DNA of 10,078 nucleotides, taken from assembly GCA_949127685.1 (NCBI GenBank), contig CASBPW010000189.1:1-10078 (forward strand). The letters run 5' to 3'. This document shows positions 1 to 6,445 of the stretch, piece by piece; within the stretch, counting starts at the first letter, position 1; each line of letters begins with the position of its first letter. Below the pieces are notes generated by a model. The model did not search any database. It was not told where the DNA came from and saw only the letters and a list, made by a program, of their open reading frames with translations. This DNA comes from Candidatus Sivonenia alaskensis PMM_0068. Lineage in GTDB: Bacteria > Cyanobacteriota > Cyanobacteriia > Gloeobacterales > PMM-0068. The translations under genes were made by a program, and so were the position numbers.

Positions 1-723
1 ACGCAACAACAAATTGAGGGCAAAGTTCTGTTCGCGGTTGCGGGCATAAATGCGGGAGACTCCCGCTGGAGGCAATTTCCCAAGAGGTACGACTTTACCA
101 CTAACCCCATCCACTACCGCTAACGCTGTATGGGCAGGATTGTTCATATCCACGAGGGTGAGGGCCTGGTTGGCATAGAAGTATCCCTCCAGTTTGACCC
201 CACCTTGTTTAAATAATTGGTCAATCTCCTCAGCGCTGACCATGACTTCAGCGATCCCCGTGTAGAGTTCTTGGACATCGACCTTATCGGTTTTGTAATC
301 TTCAGCAGCAAGCCCTAGGGCGTCCGCTTTGATCCGCATGTTGATGTCCTTACTGACCACCACCACTGGACATTGACATTTCGTCTTCAGTTCTAAGGCC
401 ACCGCCAGAATGGCATTGTCTGCCTTATGACCCTCCAATTCAGGGGGAAGTCCATTCAGGGTCTCTCTGGCACAAAGCGCGACCCGTAGACTACCGCCAC
501 CGTTGATTGGAATGCCATCGATAAGATGTCCTTTTGATCGTAGTTCATCCAACGTGCGCGAAACCTGACGAGCATTCAATCCCGTCATCTCCGGCTGTTT
601 CTTGAAGCGGTCCAGCTCCTCAATGACGGTAATGGGCAACACTACGTCATTGTCCTGAAAGTGCAGGATGGAAGAAGGGTCATGCAGGAGCACATTGGTA
701 TCGAGGACAAAGGTTTTCTTCAT
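1..723 (-). CDS. PIN-PhoH family protein (YlaK-like), N-terminal part, cut by window edge
   Basis: The minus-strand reading frame opens with ATG at 723 and stays open to base 1, giving 241 residues; the C-terminus lies outside the window. The N-terminus MKKTFVLDTNVLLHDPSSI is a typical PIN-domain start. The expected acidic residues of a PIN nuclease are visible: Asp8, Glu35 (in VIEELDRF), Asp102 (in HKADNAIL) and Asp126 (in VSKDINMR). A linker region of about 100 residues follows the PIN domain, as in PIN-PhoH proteins, where a RecA-like PhoH ATPase domain comes next. That ATPase part, with its Walker motifs, is not in view and is inferred. Family members are thought to act on RNA as NTP-driven helicase/nucleases. 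The gene is divergent from plastocyanin. No Shine-Dalgarno sequence is evident. Two copies of the -10-like hexamer TATAGA (minus strand, 761-766 and 770-775) lie upstream, without clear -35 elements. The alternative is a stand-alone PIN protein, but the length before the window edge argues against it. Confidence 0.9.
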   Translation of the reverse strand, partial: MKKTFVLDTNVLLHDPSSILHFQDNDVVLPITVIEELDRFKKQPEMTGLNARQVSRTLDELRSKGHLIDGIPINGGGSLRVALCARETLNGLPPELEGHKADNAILAVALELKTKCQCPVVVVSKDINMRIKADALGLAAEDYKTDKVDVQELYTGIAEVMVSAEEIDQLFKQGGVKLEGYFYANQALTLVDMNNPAHTALAVVDGVSGKVVPLGKLPPAGVSRIYARNREQNFALNLLLR

Positions 724-781
724 GAAGGTTATGCTAGCCGTAGGCGATCGATTAGGTAAGTCTATAAACTCTATACCAGCA

Positions 782-805
782 AGGGGATGAATCAAAGATT
801 CCCCT
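782..805. other. Imperfect hairpin in the phoH/plastocyanin spacer
   Basis: AGGGG...AATC pairs with GATTCCCCT: nine base pairs interrupted by a three-base bulge, around an AAA loop. No T-run follows on either strand, so it does not look like an intrinsic terminator. It would lie about 60 bases upstream of the PIN-PhoH start. Function unknown. Confidence 0.3.
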
Positions 806-809
806 GACA

Positions 810-823
810 GGTACAGAAGTACT
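810..823. promoter_or_regulatory. LexA-like box (matches RGTACNNNDGTWCB)
   Basis: The 14 bases GGTACAGAAGTACT match every position of the cyanobacterial LexA consensus RGTACNNNDGTWCB described for Anabaena. The site lies in the spacer between the divergent PIN-PhoH gene (start about 87 bases away) and plastocyanin (about 130 to 170 bases away). The match and location are visible; regulation by LexA is inference. By my estimate such a degenerate motif would turn up by chance roughly once in 60 to 120 kb, so one intergenic hit is suggestive only. Confidence 0.35.
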
Positions 824-882
824 AGCCGATGGACAGACTTAATTTCTGCGATGACTCCGCTTCAAAGAGAGGATTGAGATTT

Positions 883-911
883 TTGCAGTATGGGTTGTTG
901 GCTGAAATAAT
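883..911 (+). promoter_or_regulatory. Putative sigma-70 type promoter for plastocyanin
   Basis: A -35-like TTGCAG (883-888, three of six consensus bases) is separated by 17 bases from a -10-like AATAAT (906-911, five of six). Transcription would start near 918, leaving a leader of about 37 or 73 bases depending on the start codon. No other better-spaced pair was seen in this spacer. Confidence 0.35.
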
Positions 912-990
912 AGGGACTCTTCTTGACGAACGTCCTCCATAAGCGTCCTTCATAATGGAAATGTATGCCGTGCAAGGATTTTCCGATTTT

Positions 991-1473
991 ATGAACAGAA
1001 TTCACAGAAAAGCGGGGAGTTTTGTTGGTCTTGGTTTGCTTGCTATTGGCTTAATCGCTTGTGGTGGGCAGACTTCCACTCCTTCAGAAACAGCGACAGA
1101 AAAACCTGCTGCTACTGCACCGGAAACCCCTGTGGCAGAAAAACCCGCTACGACAGCTCCAGTCGCTGGTGCAAAAGAAATCCTCATGGGTTCTAACAGC
1201 GGTCAGTTGGTCTATGTTCCGGATACCTTGACCATTAAATCTGGGGAAAGCGTAACCTTCAAAATGAATAAAGCGGGTCCCCATAACGTTGTCTTTGAGA
1301 AAGTCCCTGGGGATGACAAAGCTTTGATCGAGAAGCTTTCCCAGAAAAAACTCCTCATTAAACCAGGAGAGACGATCACGGTCTCTTTTGCGGGTGCACC
1401 TAAAGGAGAATATGACTTCTACTGCACCCCCCATAAAGCAGCCGGAATGAAAGCGAAAATCATCGTCGAGTAA
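991..1473 (+). CDS. petE: Plastocyanin with lipoprotein signal peptide
   Basis: This is a type 1 copper protein that carries electrons from cytochrome b6f to photosystem I. From the ATG at 991 it has 160 residues; in-frame ATGs at 955 and 961 would add up to 12. I prefer 991 because it gives a compact signal peptide: basic start (MNRIHRKAG), hydrophobic core, then a lipobox LIAC with Cys24 followed by Gly. AAGGA at 974-978 lies somewhat far upstream of this ATG. A linker of about 35 residues rich in Pro, Ala, Thr and Glu follows, then a plastocyanin domain of about 100 residues. All four copper ligands are present at canonical spacing: His98 (in GPHNVVF), Cys145, His148 and Met153 (in YCTPHKAAGM). 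Plastocyanins are usually soluble lumenal proteins with a cleaved Sec signal, so the lipobox and tether are unusual. Identity as plastocyanin is well supported by LTIKSGE, PHNVVF and the C-terminal motif; lipidation is inferred. The gene stands alone. Confidence 0.93.
   Translation: MNRIHRKAGSFVGLGLLAIGLIACGGQTSTPSETATEKPAATAPETPVAEKPATTAPVAGAKEILMGSNSGQLVYVPDTLTIKSGESVTFKMNKAGPHNVVFEKVPGDDKALIEKLSQKKLLIKPGETITVSFAGAPKGEYDFYCTPHKAAGMKAKIIVE
1097..1145 (+). repeat. Short direct repeat in the plastocyanin linker
   Basis: CAGAAAAACC occurs at 1097-1106 and again at 1136-1145, a period of 39 bases. It encodes two copies of an EKPA(A/T)TAP-like peptide in the low-complexity linker, suggesting that the tether grew by internal duplication. 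Confidence 0.5.
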
Positions 1474-1532
1474 CTCGAGGGATTACAGCTTAGCGACCCA
1501 ATAGGTTCCTCCTGTTTTTATAGCCTCTGCTC

Positions 1533-1582
1533 TCCTGCTCGCTAAAATCGAAGCATCGGCTATTTCGTCTAGCTCAGCAGGA
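1533..1582 (+). other. Inverted repeat overlapping the ribosome binding site of the EI24-like gene
   Basis: TCCTGCT (1533-1539) is the exact complement of AGCAGGA (1576-1582), with 36 bases between. The right arm covers part of the probable Shine-Dalgarno AGGAAG at 1579-1584, four bases before the ATG at 1589. Pairing would mask the ribosome binding site, but a seven-base stem with so long a loop may be coincidental. Confidence 0.2.
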
Positions 1583-1588
1583 AGCCTG

Positions 1589-2398
1589 ATGTCCAAAGAG
1601 GTCCATTCAAAACCGATTCAGCAAATGGTCGCAGCTCCCATCCATTTTTTCTCGGGTGCTCTCTATCCCCTAAAGGCTCTTGCGCTGATACGTCAGTCGC
1701 CGCAACTCCTCGTCGGCATCATCATCCCGATTGGCGTGAATGTGCTACTGGCCGCTGTGGTGTATGTCAGCGTGCTTTTACCCGGATGGCAGTGGATTGC
1801 TCAGTTGGAATCTAGTTTGCCGAGTTGGGCAACCTGGCTCGATAACTTCTTGCAAGTAGTGCTAGCCGTCACTCTGTTCGTCGCGACAGGCTTTCTGCTG
1901 GTGCAATTTGGGACTGTTTTGGGTGCACCTTGGTATGGTCAGCTTTCTGAAAACATTGAAAAGCTACGAATAGGCCAAATCCCCACAGGGCAGATAAGTC
2001 TAGGCCGGATAGGCGAAGACATTGGGCGTGCCTTTGCTTTCCAGTTTAAAAAATTAGCTTTAGCGGCTCTTATAGGTGTGCCCCTGCTGGTCCTAAACTT
2101 CTTTCCTCCAGTCGGTACGCTCATCGCCAGCAGCGGTGCTATTGCCTTAGGTGCGATTTTGGTCAGTCTAGACTTTCTCGACCCCCCCCTTGAGCGTCGG
2201 CGTCTACGTTTTCGGACTAAACTTGGACTGCTGGCTCGTACCTTGCCTGCCAGTGCCAGCTTCAGTTTGATCTGTCTGGCGCTGGTCAGCGTGCCCTTTT
2301 TGAACTTGCTGACGGTGCCCCTTTGCGTAATAGCAGGCACCCTCTTTAGCTGTGATTATGCCCTTCCAAAATTGCAAAATGAGCCAGAAAAAAAGTAG
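1589..2398 (+). CDS. EI24 domain (CysZ-like) integral membrane protein
   Basis: This 269-residue protein starts at ATG 1589, preceded by AGGAAG four bases upstream. Hydrophobic stretches near residues 40-64, 86-113, 156-172, 176-194 and 225-252 indicate about five membrane segments in the inner (or thylakoid) membrane. The segment FLDPPLERRRLRFRTKLGLL (residues 196-215), an aromatic/Pro step followed by an Arg cluster, resembles the signature of EI24/DUF540 proteins, the group that includes the bacterial sulfate permease CysZ. The N-terminal part (APIHFFSGALYPLKALALI) also fits. No sulfate-assimilation gene is nearby, so sulfate transport should not be assumed. A short basic/acidic tail (NEPEKK) ends the protein. 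It lies 115 bases after plastocyanin with its own ribosome binding site and is probably a separate transcript. Confidence 0.8.
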   Translation: MSKEVHSKPIQQMVAAPIHFFSGALYPLKALALIRQSPQLLVGIIIPIGVNVLLAAVVYVSVLLPGWQWIAQLESSLPSWATWLDNFLQVVLAVTLFVATGFLLVQFGTVLGAPWYGQLSENIEKLRIGQIPTGQISLGRIGEDIGRAFAFQFKKLALAALIGVPLLVLNFFPPVGTLIASSGAIALGAILVSLDFLDPPLERRRLRFRTKLGLLARTLPASASFSLICLALVSVPFLNLLTVPLCVIAGTLFSCDYALPKLQNEPEKK

Positions 2399-2523
2399 AT
2401 AAGTTCGGCGATCACGCATTACGCAGACTCCTGAGGCAACCGTTTAAGGGTTTGGCGTACAGACATCAAGATTGATTTGGAAGTGCTACGATCACCAGTA
2501 CATGCAGCAGGCTTACTCATCCT

Positions 2524-3141
2524 GTGTCTACTTTTACGCCCTCTGACACCCTGAATCTCCAACATTTTGCAGCAGTGCCTACAGAACCCGTTTGGCGGTT
2601 TAGTGTTGAGCAGTATCATCGGATGGTTCGTCTTGGTATCCTAAGCGACGATGATCCCGTAGAGTTGCTGGAGGGATGGCTGGTCTACAAAATGCCAAAG
2701 AATCCGCCCCATCGTGCGACTACGAAACTTACCCGAAATGCCTTAGACGCCATCATTTCTGGAGACTTGTATGTCGATACTCAAGAACCGATCACACTCA
2801 TAGACAGTGAGCCAGAACCTGATGTGGTGATCGTCCGGGGAAATACCCGCAATTATCTTGACCGCCATCCGGGTGCCGAAGATATTACACTTGTCATCGA
2901 AGTTTCTGATACAACCTTAGAGCGCGAACGCACCTCAAAAAAGCGACTCTATGGCCGTGCGGGGATTCCGGTCTACTGGATCATCAACCTCCCGGAACAA
3001 CAGATTGAGGCCTATAGCAAACCTGTCATAGAAGAAGCGACCTACCAGCATCGTCAAGACTATGCCCTATCTGATAAAGTACCTGTTGTCATCGCAGGGC
3101 AAATCATCGGTCACTTATCTGTAAGCGATTTATTTCCCTGA
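2524..3141 (+). CDS. Uma2 family protein (DUF820, putative PD-(D/E)XK endonuclease)
   Basis: The frame opens with GTG at 2524; no ATG or GTG lies between it and the in-frame stop at 2473-2475, and the next ATG is residue 33, inside the conserved domain. The 205-residue length is usual for the family. The N-terminal RFSVEQYHRMVRLGIL followed by DPVELLEGWLV is the typical Uma2 opening. The candidate nuclease core is the Asp in EPEPDVVIVRG (about residue 100) and the Glu in TLVIEVSDTTLERE (about 124), followed by KKRLYGRAGIPVYWIINL, the strongly conserved Uma2 stretch. Structures of family members show a restriction-endonuclease-like fold; the biological role is not established. Cyanobacterial genomes carry many copies, mostly as solitary genes as here. 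The 125-base gap before it contains no convincing gene or promoter. The next gene starts 55 bases downstream and may be co-transcribed. Confidence 0.88.
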   Translation: MSTFTPSDTLNLQHFAAVPTEPVWRFSVEQYHRMVRLGILSDDDPVELLEGWLVYKMPKNPPHRATTKLTRNALDAIISGDLYVDTQEPITLIDSEPEPDVVIVRGNTRNYLDRHPGAEDITLVIEVSDTTLERERTSKKRLYGRAGIPVYWIINLPEQQIEAYSKPVIEEATYQHRQDYALSDKVPVVIAGQIIGHLSVSDLFP

Positions 3142-3196
3142 GCTTGATAGGCTTTAAATCCCTTCATAATTTAGGCACTGAGCGAACCTACCGATC

Positions 3197-3544
3197 ATGA
3201 ATGCACTGACCCAAGAGACCGTTCTCGAGATTATTGAACTGGCCGAAGCTGAAAGCGAACAAGATGAAGAGGATGAAGCGACGGGCGTTTCGCTCACGGA
3301 AAAAATGATGAGACACTTACAGGGTGGCAATCCTCTGGATCGGAAGATTATGAAATTGTCTCAGCCAGAGAAAAATGAACTCCTCGCGTTGGCATCGCTT
3401 GGGCGTGAAACTAACGCCGACCAATCTTGGTCTGACTTAGTGAGGGCGGCCGCTGCCCAAGAAGTGGATATTGAGTACCTTTCGACCAAAGACGGTTTAC
3501 CCCAACTTCTTCAAGCTGGCTTGCAGAAGCTCAGCCTCCTCTGA
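3197..3544 (+). CDS. DUF3775-like small protein of unknown function
   Basis: A 115-residue acidic protein starting at ATG 3197 with no obvious Shine-Dalgarno sequence. The N-terminal 30 residues contain an acidic run (residues 18-27, ESEQDEEDE). The second half has KLSQPEKNELLALASLGRE (53-71), then W78-SDLV and a C-terminal helix ending LQKLSLL. This order, a helix reading 'E..ELLAL..LGR', an Asp/Trp segment, and a Tyr-Leu then 'L...L..GL' end, resembles DUF3775, whose function is unknown. The assignment is by pattern memory, so moderate. No signal peptide or membrane segment is present. It follows the Uma2 gene on the same strand after 55 bases. Reading frame and codon use look like those of its neighbours. 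Confidence 0.65.
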   Translation: MNALTQETVLEIIELAEAESEQDEEDEATGVSLTEKMMRHLQGGNPLDRKIMKLSQPEKNELLALASLGRETNADQSWSDLVRAAAAQEVDIEYLSTKDGLPQLLQAGLQKLSLL

Positions 3545-3643
3545 CCTTCATAACTAAATCCATCATTTCTTGGTTGATGTGCGCTAAGCCCAAAGACCAC
3601 ACCCTAGGTAAGCTGGGAGAGCGCCAAAAAATAGGGAACGACT

Positions 3644-4303
3644 TTGCCTCGACATTTACTGATCACCGCTACGGATACTGGAGTAGGCAAGACGATTACC
3701 ACGCTCTGTCTAGGGGCCTATTGGCAGCGCTACCATCCCGAACAATCCCTAGCGCTTTTCAAAATGGTGCAATCTGGTCCGGGGGATATGGAAACCTATG
3801 GTCAGGTTTTGCCGGATGTTACCAAGGTTTGTGGTCAATCCTTTGCCGCTCCGCTGGCTCCGCCTTTGGCTGCGGCTCAAGAAGGCCAACGGGTCGAGCT
3901 GGGGCAAATCTGGCAAAAGTTTCAACAGGTACAGAGCACGCACAGCCTGACTTTACTGGAAGGACCAGGCGGTTTAGGTTGTCCTATGACTTTAGAAACG
4001 CCCTTAGGTGCCTTGGTCCAAGAATGGCGTTTACCCTTCGTCTTGGTCGCCCCTGTGCGTCTCGGGGTCTTGGGACATCTGGCGGTGTATAGTCACTACT
4101 GCCGAAGCATGGCCCTGGACCTAAAAGGAATTATTCTCTGCTGCCCTGAACCTGCTCCTTCTGCTGACTGGGCACCCAAACGAGTTATCGAAAATCTATG
4201 CCTTACCCCAGTCCTCGGTACGATTCCTTATTTGCAAGACTTTGGTCCTGAGTCTCTCAGCAAAGCTGCTAGTGACCTAGACCTTGAGCGCCTTGGCTGG
4301 TGA
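3644..4303 (+). CDS. bioD: Dethiobiotin synthase BioD
   Basis: ATP-dependent dethiobiotin synthetase closes the ureido ring of 7,8-diaminopelargonate with CO2, the penultimate step of biotin synthesis, in the cytoplasm. The 219-residue protein begins at TTG 3644: the in-frame stop TAG at 3632-3634 leaves no other initiator upstream, and AGGGAA (3633-3638) lies five bases before it. The P-loop ATDTGVGKT (residues 9-17) aligns position for position with E. coli BioD, with Lys16 and Thr17. Lys40 in FKMVQSG corresponds to the substrate-binding Lys of the usual KPVxSG motif, with Met in place of Pro. EGPGGLGCPMT (106-116) is the EGAGG motif with one Ala to Pro change. PVLGTIPYL (189-197) is the typical C-terminal segment. 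No other bio genes are present in the window. The last 27 bases overlap the end of the convergent alpha-E gene. Confidence 0.93.
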   Translation: MPRHLLITATDTGVGKTITTLCLGAYWQRYHPEQSLALFKMVQSGPGDMETYGQVLPDVTKVCGQSFAAPLAPPLAAAQEGQRVELGQIWQKFQQVQSTHSLTLLEGPGGLGCPMTLETPLGALVQEWRLPFVLVAPVRLGVLGHLAVYSHYCRSMALDLKGIILCCPEPAPSADWAPKRVIENLCLTPVLGTIPYLQDFGPESLSKAASDLDLERLGW

Positions 4304-5311
4304 AGATTGCAGGGTCTTCTGTACGTGGATGGTGGGGACAGGTGTTGTTGGAAGGGACTGTTGGTACCCGAAATACTGCTGGTTGATGAGGTTGCTGATC
4401 GGATCGAGCTTTTGTTCAAAGTCTTTGAGATAAGCGACTACACCCATCTCATAAACTTCGTCCAAAGAGCCATATTCCAGGCCGGATAAAATTTTCCCAG
4501 TTAAACGGAGGGCTTCATCGCTTGTCGGATTTTTTATGTCTGTGAAGCGGTCTTTATGAATGGAGTCTAAGGACCGATAGAGATGGGAAATGGCATAACG
4601 GAGTGAACGGGGAAACTGGGGCTCAAAAACTAAGAGGTCCACTACATTTCTGGGCGTAACTGTAGCGCGGTGAAGCTTGCAATAAACTTCGAACGCACTC
4701 ACAGAGCGTAGGACGGAGAACCACTGCTGGATGTTATTTGGTCTATCGATTCCCTCTGGATTGTAGGCTTGATAGCGGATCTGCAATAAACGGACCACTA
4801 GGCCAGCACGTTCGATGAACCGCCCGGACCGAATAAAATTCCAGCCTGACCCATGCAGCGAGGTGTTATGCAAAAGACCGTGAATTAACTGAGATTGTTC
4901 TTTTACCTTTTCGTAAAAATCGATCGCTTTAGTATCCCCTAAGCCTTCCCATTGAAGCTGTCGGAGGTCTAAATAAAGTTGGTTCAAAGTTAGCCAGACT
5001 TCTGAGGAGATCTGGTCGCGGATACCGCGTGCGTTTTCCCGAGCTTGGGTGATACACGACAGAATAGAACTGCGATTGGTCCGGTCCAGGGTCAAAAATT
5101 GCTCTACGTTGCCTGCGATGACCTCTTCTGGATAGAGCTTCTGGTACTCTTCCCCTTCTCCAAAGATGTCCAGGATCAAGCCCCAGCGCGTCTCATTTTC
5201 TTTGGCGTCTAATTGCGTTTGGTAGCTATCCAAAACCATGCGGGCAGTATTCTCGGCCCGCTCAATGTATCGGCCCATCCAGAAGTGATATTCGGCAATA
5301 CGGCTCAGCAT
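4277..5311 (-). CDS. Alpha-E domain-containing protein (DUF403)
   Basis: A 344-residue protein read from ATG at 5311 to TAG at 4277-4279. The start, MLSRIAEYHFWMGRYIERAE, is the family hallmark (normally MLSR.A...YW..RY.ERAEN), and NFIRSGRFIERAGLVVRLL around residues 158-176 is the second conserved segment. The protein appears all-helical and soluble, with no signal peptide. AGG lies about six bases before the ATG (minus strand). Alpha-E proteins are typically encoded beside a circularly permuted ATP-grasp protein and a transglutaminase-like protein, a set proposed to form peptide-type bonds; their substrate is unknown. Here neither partner is adjacent: accD lies upstream and bioD is convergent downstream. 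The C-terminal 40 residues, rich in Pro, Thr and Ser, look like a disordered tail. Family assignment is strong; the molecular role is not known. Confidence 0.9.
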   Translation of the reverse strand: MLSRIAEYHFWMGRYIERAENTARMVLDSYQTQLDAKENETRWGLILDIFGEGEEYQKLYPEEVIAGNVEQFLTLDRTNRSSILSCITQARENARGIRDQISSEVWLTLNQLYLDLRQLQWEGLGDTKAIDFYEKVKEQSQLIHGLLHNTSLHGSGWNFIRSGRFIERAGLVVRLLQIRYQAYNPEGIDRPNNIQQWFSVLRSVSAFEVYCKLHRATVTPRNVVDLLVFEPQFPRSLRYAISHLYRSLDSIHKDRFTDIKNPTSDEALRLTGKILSGLEYGSLDEVYEMGVVAYLKDFEQKLDPISNLINQQYFGYQQSLPTTPVPTIHVQKTLQSSPAKALKV

Positions 5312-5319
5312 ATGGACCT

Positions 5320-5365
5320 AGTTTGGGCTCTATCAAAAACTATCGTGAAAACCTAGACCCAAACT
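5320..5365 (-). other. Twelve-base-pair hairpin between accD and the alpha-E gene
   Basis: AGTTTGGG(C)TCTA at 5320-5332 pairs with TAGACCCAAACT at 5354-5365: twelve pairs with one bulged C and a 21-base loop. On the minus strand it ends nine bases before the alpha-E start codon and directly abuts the weak AGG ribosome binding site. No T-run follows, so a factor-independent terminator is unlikely. It could be an attenuator-like leader structure or an accD mRNA 3' end; the sequence does not decide. Confidence 0.45.
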
Positions 5366-5378
5366 GTTCATCATGAAC
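5366..5378. promoter_or_regulatory. Perfect dyad GTTCATCATGAAC, operator-like
   Basis: GTTCAT and ATGAAC are exact inverted copies around one central base, immediately beside the hairpin at 5320-5365 and about 55 bases upstream of the alpha-E start. Such compact dyads are often bound by dimeric regulators, but no regulator is known for this site. Confidence 0.3.
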
Positions 5379-5411
5379 TAAATATGCAGTTTGTCGCGCT
5401 GCACTCCAAGC

Positions 5412-6344
5412 TTACCTTGGGGCGACGGGAGAAGCTAAAGGAGGGACTTCTGTGGAATTTTTAAGTTCATGCTGATCGGTAGGGCGCTGGTGCAACCGTA
5501 GTAACTTGGCCAAGGTGTTTTTGAGTTTTGTGCGAGGAACAATTTGGTCTACAAAGCCATGCTTAAGTAAAGATTCAGCAGTTTGGAAATCATCGGGTAA
5601 CTTTTGGCGCAGGGTTTGCTCAATGACGCGGCGACCAGCAAAACCAATCATCGCTTTTGGTTCGGCGATGATAATATCCCCCAGCATGGCAAAGCTAGCG
5701 GTGACGCCCCCTGTCGTTGGATTGGTGAGTACTGGGATATATAACAACCGGGCTTCTTGATGTTGCTGGAGCGCTGCGGAAATTTTAGCCATCTGCATCA
5801 GGCTGAACATCCCCTCTTGCATCCGGGCCCCGCCTGAAGCACAGACGAGCACCACAGGAATGCTTCGGTCCGTACTCTGCTCAATGAGGCGGGTAAATTT
5901 TTCACCCACTACCGAGCCCATACTTCCGCCCATGAATCGAAAATCCATCACGCCTAGGCCTATAGGGTGGCCCTTGAGCATTCCAAAACCTGTCAAGGCC
6001 GCATCCGTCAGCCCTGTTTTCTGGACGGTTTGTTGGAGACGCTCGACATAGGGTTTGAGATCTTCAAAGTGCAGAGGGTCCATGGACCGCAAATGTTCGT
6101 TAATCGGGCTCCAGCTACCGTGATCTATGAGCTGGGCAATCCGTTGAGGACCTTCTACTTTGTTGTGGTGTTGGCAGGCAGGACAGACCAAGCTATTCTC
6201 GATGACATCCTTGGTGTAGTGCAGGGCGCTGCATTCTTCGCACTTGGTCCACAGACCATCGGCGATCTCCCGCTGCTGGTGCTCTGGGCTGATGGGCGCA
6301 TTCTGTGACTTACGGCGGTCTGCGAACCAATCAATGAGTGACAT
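5412..6344 (-). CDS. accD: Acetyl-CoA carboxylase carboxyltransferase beta subunit AccD
   Basis: With AccA, AccD forms the carboxyltransferase that moves the carboxyl group from biotin to acetyl-CoA, giving malonyl-CoA for fatty acid synthesis. The 310-residue protein starts at ATG 6344. An N-terminal four-cysteine zinc ribbon is complete: Cys35, Cys38, Cys54 and Cys57. The crotonase-like core follows, with DFRFMGGSMGSVVGEKF (134-150), VCASGGARMQEGMFSLMQMA (167-186) and LTNPTTGGVTASFAMLGDI (206-224), all characteristic of AccD. A tail of about 25 residues rich in Pro and Ser follows the last conserved helix. No Shine-Dalgarno sequence is visible upstream (the bases before ATG are TACCCCT), as is common in cyanobacteria. 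It lies downstream of tRNA-His on the same strand, with a possible terminator between, and upstream of the alpha-E gene by 100 bases. Confidence 0.97.
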   Translation of the reverse strand: MSLIDWFADRRKSQNAPISPEHQQREIADGLWTKCEECSALHYTKDVIENSLVCPACQHHNKVEGPQRIAQLIDHGSWSPINEHLRSMDPLHFEDLKPYVERLQQTVQKTGLTDAALTGFGMLKGHPIGLGVMDFRFMGGSMGSVVGEKFTRLIEQSTDRSIPVVLVCASGGARMQEGMFSLMQMAKISAALQQHQEARLLYIPVLTNPTTGGVTASFAMLGDIIIAEPKAMIGFAGRRVIEQTLRQKLPDDFQTAESLLKHGFVDQIVPRTKLKNTLAKLLRLHQRPTDQHELKNSTEVPPLASPVAPR

Positions 6345-6398
6345 AGGGGTAAGAAGAAACCTTATCTAGATCTTAAAGCACAGAAGTAGGCATCGTTC

Positions 6399-6424
6399 AA
6401 AAGTGGCCGTTTTTAGGTACCACT
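6399..6424 (-). terminator. Weak candidate terminator after tRNA-His
   Basis: On the minus strand, AGTGG(TA)CC pairs with GGCCACT around a seven-base loop: seven pairs with a two-base bulge, ending in TTTT. It lies about 20 bases beyond the tRNA CCA end and about 55 bases before accD. The short T-run makes it a weak call. Confidence 0.35.
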
Positions 6425-6445
6425 GGCACGACTAAACACTAAATA

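Noticed and set aside
743..750. Near match to the cyanobacterial HIP1 octamer GCGATCGC.
   Set aside because: It has one mismatch, and no complete HIP1 was found in the window, so no HIP1 enrichment can be claimed.
1002..1434. Minus-strand open frames opposite plastocyanin.
   Set aside because: They are antisense shadows of a gene with all copper ligands and a signal peptide, and show no protein-like features.
2419..2520. A minus-strand open frame of 33 codons (MSKPAACTGDRSTSK...) filling the gap before the Uma2 gene.
   Set aside because: It has no usable ribosome binding site and no recognisable family, and a frame of this length is expected by chance. It was not called as a gene.
3574..4092. 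A 172-codon plus-strand frame overlapping bioD.
   Set aside because: It is the bioD region read in another frame; the bioD frame has a P-loop and all expected motifs, while this one has none.
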